DNA from: JAVVEG01 sp032251455 | GTDB lineage: Bacteria > Pseudomonadota > Gammaproteobacteria > Pseudomonadales > Pseudohongiellaceae | Length of the DNA: 64,000 bases | NCBI GenBank assembly: GCA_032251455.1 | Contig: JAVVEG010000001.1 | Location: 186,001 to 250,000, forward strand | Reading direction: 5' to 3' | Part shown: piece by piece, positions 62,538 to 64,000 of the stretch | Position numbering within the stretch: the first letter of the stretch is position 1 | How the letters are laid out: each line of letters opens with the position of its first letter | Position numbers and translations under genes: made by a program | Notes under the pieces: generated by a model | What the model saw: the letters and a program-made list of their open reading frames with translations, nothing else | The model's database searches: none | Told to the model about the DNA's origin: nothing

Positions 62538-64000
62538 GCTGCCACCACTATATTGACCAGTTTTCCCGGTACGATGATCACTTTGCGCAATTCTTTGTTG
62601 TTGGTGAATTTCTGTACATGCTCATGGGCCAAGGCTATCTGTTCCAGTTCAGGCCGCGAGATATCGCTGGCCACATCAATGCGCGCTCTCAGTTTTCCAT
62701 TCACCTGTATGACGATCTGCAACTCATCTTGTTGCAAGGCGCTGGAATCGACTTCCGGCCAGGGCGTGTCGATCATTGCAGTATCTCCGCCCAGATGGTG
62801 CCAGAGCACATGGCTGAAATGCGGCACAATGGGCGCCAGTACCTTGACAATAACACATAAGGCTTCATGAACAACGCTGTTATCCAGCGTATCCAGTTCC
62901 GGGTTGTTTGTCGTCGTGTGTGTATCAATGAACCGGTTGACGGCATTGCTCAGCTCCATGACGGCAGCAACGGCTGTATTGAAGGTCTGACGCCGGGCAT
63001 AATCATCAGTCACCTTTGCCAGGGTACTGTGGGTTTTGTGGCGCAGTTGACGCTGCTGTTCAGTCAGGGTTGATCCGGTCAGCTCAACAAGATGGTCTGG
63101 CTTATGGCTGCTGACTATCTTCCAGAGTTTGCGCAGGAAGCGGGAGCTGCCTTCAACGCCACTATCCGACCATTCCAACGATTGGTCCGGTGGAGAGGCA
63201 AACATCATGAACAGTCTGACGGTATCGGCACCGTATTTCTCGATCAGGGGCAATGGGTCCACCGTATTGCCCTTGGATTTTGACATCTTGCTGCCATCCT
63301 TGAGAACCATGCCCTGGGTCAACAGGCGGCGGAAAGGTTCATCACTGCTGAGCAAACCTTCATCGCGCATCAGCTTGTGGAAAAAGCGGGCATAGAGCAG
63401 ATGCAGGATGGCATGTTCGATGCCACCAATATACTGGTCAACGGGAAGCCAGTAATCGGCACGCTTATCCAGCATGCCGCTGTCAAGATCGCGGCAGGCA
63501 TAACGGGCATAGTACCAGGACGATTCCATGAAGGTGTCAAAGGTATCGGTTTCCCTGACAGCCTCGCCGCCACACTGGGGGCAGTTGACCTGGTAGAATT
63601 CGGGCATTTTCTTCAGCGGCGAACCGGATTCGTCAAAAGCAACATTCTCAGGAAGAATAACCGGCAGGTCAGCTTCCGGGACGGCAACCGGGCCGCAGGC
63701 ACTGCAATTGATGATCGGGATGGGCGCACCCCAATAGCGCTGGCGAGAGACTCCCCAGTCGCGCAAACGGAAATTGACCTGACGGCGGCCTTTGCCTCTG
63801 CTGCTCAGCCAGGCTTCAACGGCAGAGAACGCCGTATCGAAATCCAGGCCATCAAACTCGCCTGAGTTGATCAGAATCCCTTTTTCCGTATATGCCTGTA
63901 CGGTCAGATCACATTCAGCATTCTCCTGCTGGGGACGAATGACCTGTTTGATGGCCAGCCCGTATTTGCTGGCAAATTCATAGTCACGTTGATCATGGGC
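62534..64000 (-). CDS. leuS: Leucyl-tRNA synthetase (C-terminal part; N-terminus outside window)
   Basis: Class I synthetase that charges tRNA-Leu. The frame is open to base 64000 on the minus strand; 488 residues are present. The visible part opens in the editing domain (AHDQRDYEFASKYG), continues through RDWGVSRQRYWGAPIP, the KMSKSKGNTVDPLPLIEKYGADTVR signature loop, the anticodon-binding domain (about FFHKL to VPHFSHVLWHHLG) and the C-terminal domain ending GKLVNIVVAA. Head of leuS-lptE-holA-fadE. Confidence 0.97.
   Translation of the reverse strand, partial: AHDQRDYEFASKYGLAIKQVIRPQQENAECDLTVQAYTEKGILINSGEFDGLDFDTAFSAVEAWLSSRGKGRRQVNFRLRDWGVSRQRYWGAPIPIINCSACGPVAVPEADLPVILPENVAFDESGSPLKKMPEFYQVNCPQCGGEAVRETDTFDTFMESSWYYARYACRDLDSGMLDKRADYWLPVDQYIGGIEHAILHLLYARFFHKLMRDEGLLSSDEPFRRLLTQGMVLKDGSKMSKSKGNTVDPLPLIEKYGADTVRLFMMFASPPDQSLEWSDSGVEGSSRFLRKLWKIVSSHKPDHLVELTGSTLTEQQRQLRHKTHSTLAKVTDDYARRQTFNTAVAAVMELSNAVNRFIDTHTTTNNPELDTLDNSVVHEALCVIVKVLAPIVPHFSHVLWHHLGGDTAMIDTPWPEVDSSALQQDELQIVIQVNGKLRARIDVASDISRPELEQIALAHEHVQKFTNNKELRKVIIVPGKLVNIVVAA

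Overview
This window is a stretch of chromosome from a gammaproteobacterium. Gene content and order resemble Pseudomonas and its marine relatives. Three blocks match the Pseudomonas order I know: (corC)-ypjD / ffh-rpsP-rimM-trmD-rplS ... dsbC-hom-thrC-recJ; alaS-lysC-csrA(rsmA)-tRNA-Ser; and proA-nadD-rsfS-rlmH-mrdA-rodA-rlpA-dacA-ybeD-lipB-lipA ... lptE-holA. The species cannot be fixed from the sequence alone. Base composition is moderate, with AT-rich pockets at about 36.1-36.4 kb, 46.2 kb and 55.3-58.1 kb. I see no insertion sequence, phage gene, CRISPR array or rRNA. Genes at both ends (pspF, leuS) are cut by the window edge.

Layout. 0-5.6 kb: sigma-54 activator PspF (3' part), the ammonium pair glnK-amtB, an Sfp-type phosphopantetheinyl transferase, a CorC/CNNM membrane protein and YpjD. 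5.7-9.4 kb: ffh-rpsP-rimM-trmD-rplS, closed by a terminator with a run of 12 G. 9.5-18.2 kb: dsbC, hom, thrC, recJ, dsbD and a PerM-type permease, that is periplasmic thiol chemistry interleaved with threonine synthesis. 18.3-22.9 kb: alaS, lysC, csrA and tRNA-Ser(GCU). 23-27.2 kb: a conserved protein of unknown role, a glutathione S-transferase, a small haem-motif protein and an M13 lipoprotein peptidase. 27.2-36.1 kb: recC-recB-recD with overlapping or nearly abutting ends. 36.4-39.2 kb: an orphan TonB-dependent receptor. 39.3-50.4 kb: a DjlA-like protein and then the conserved run for proline, NAD, ribosome silencing, cell-wall elongation and lipoate.

50.4-58.5 kb is the accessory part of the window. 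It holds a secreted cyclophilin with an extra C-terminal region, an NSS transporter, a class V aminotransferase and a YhiN flavoprotein. It also holds the most interesting locus: a six-helix membrane class III nucleotide cyclase facing a two-gene unit for an isoprenylcysteine-methyltransferase-like membrane enzyme and a GNAT-fold protein. The shared intergenic region carries two copies of the same short dyad, CAGTA-AAC-TRCTG, one inside the cyclase promoter. I propose, as inference only, a small-molecule signal made by the enzyme pair and sensed by the cyclase.

58.2-64 kb: a DUF4404 protein, then on the minus strand leuS-lptE-holA-fadE.

Other points for follow-up: a perfect palindrome in the alaS leader, a likely internal start in lysC that would make a separate regulatory subunit, and a csrA leader rich in GGA motifs.
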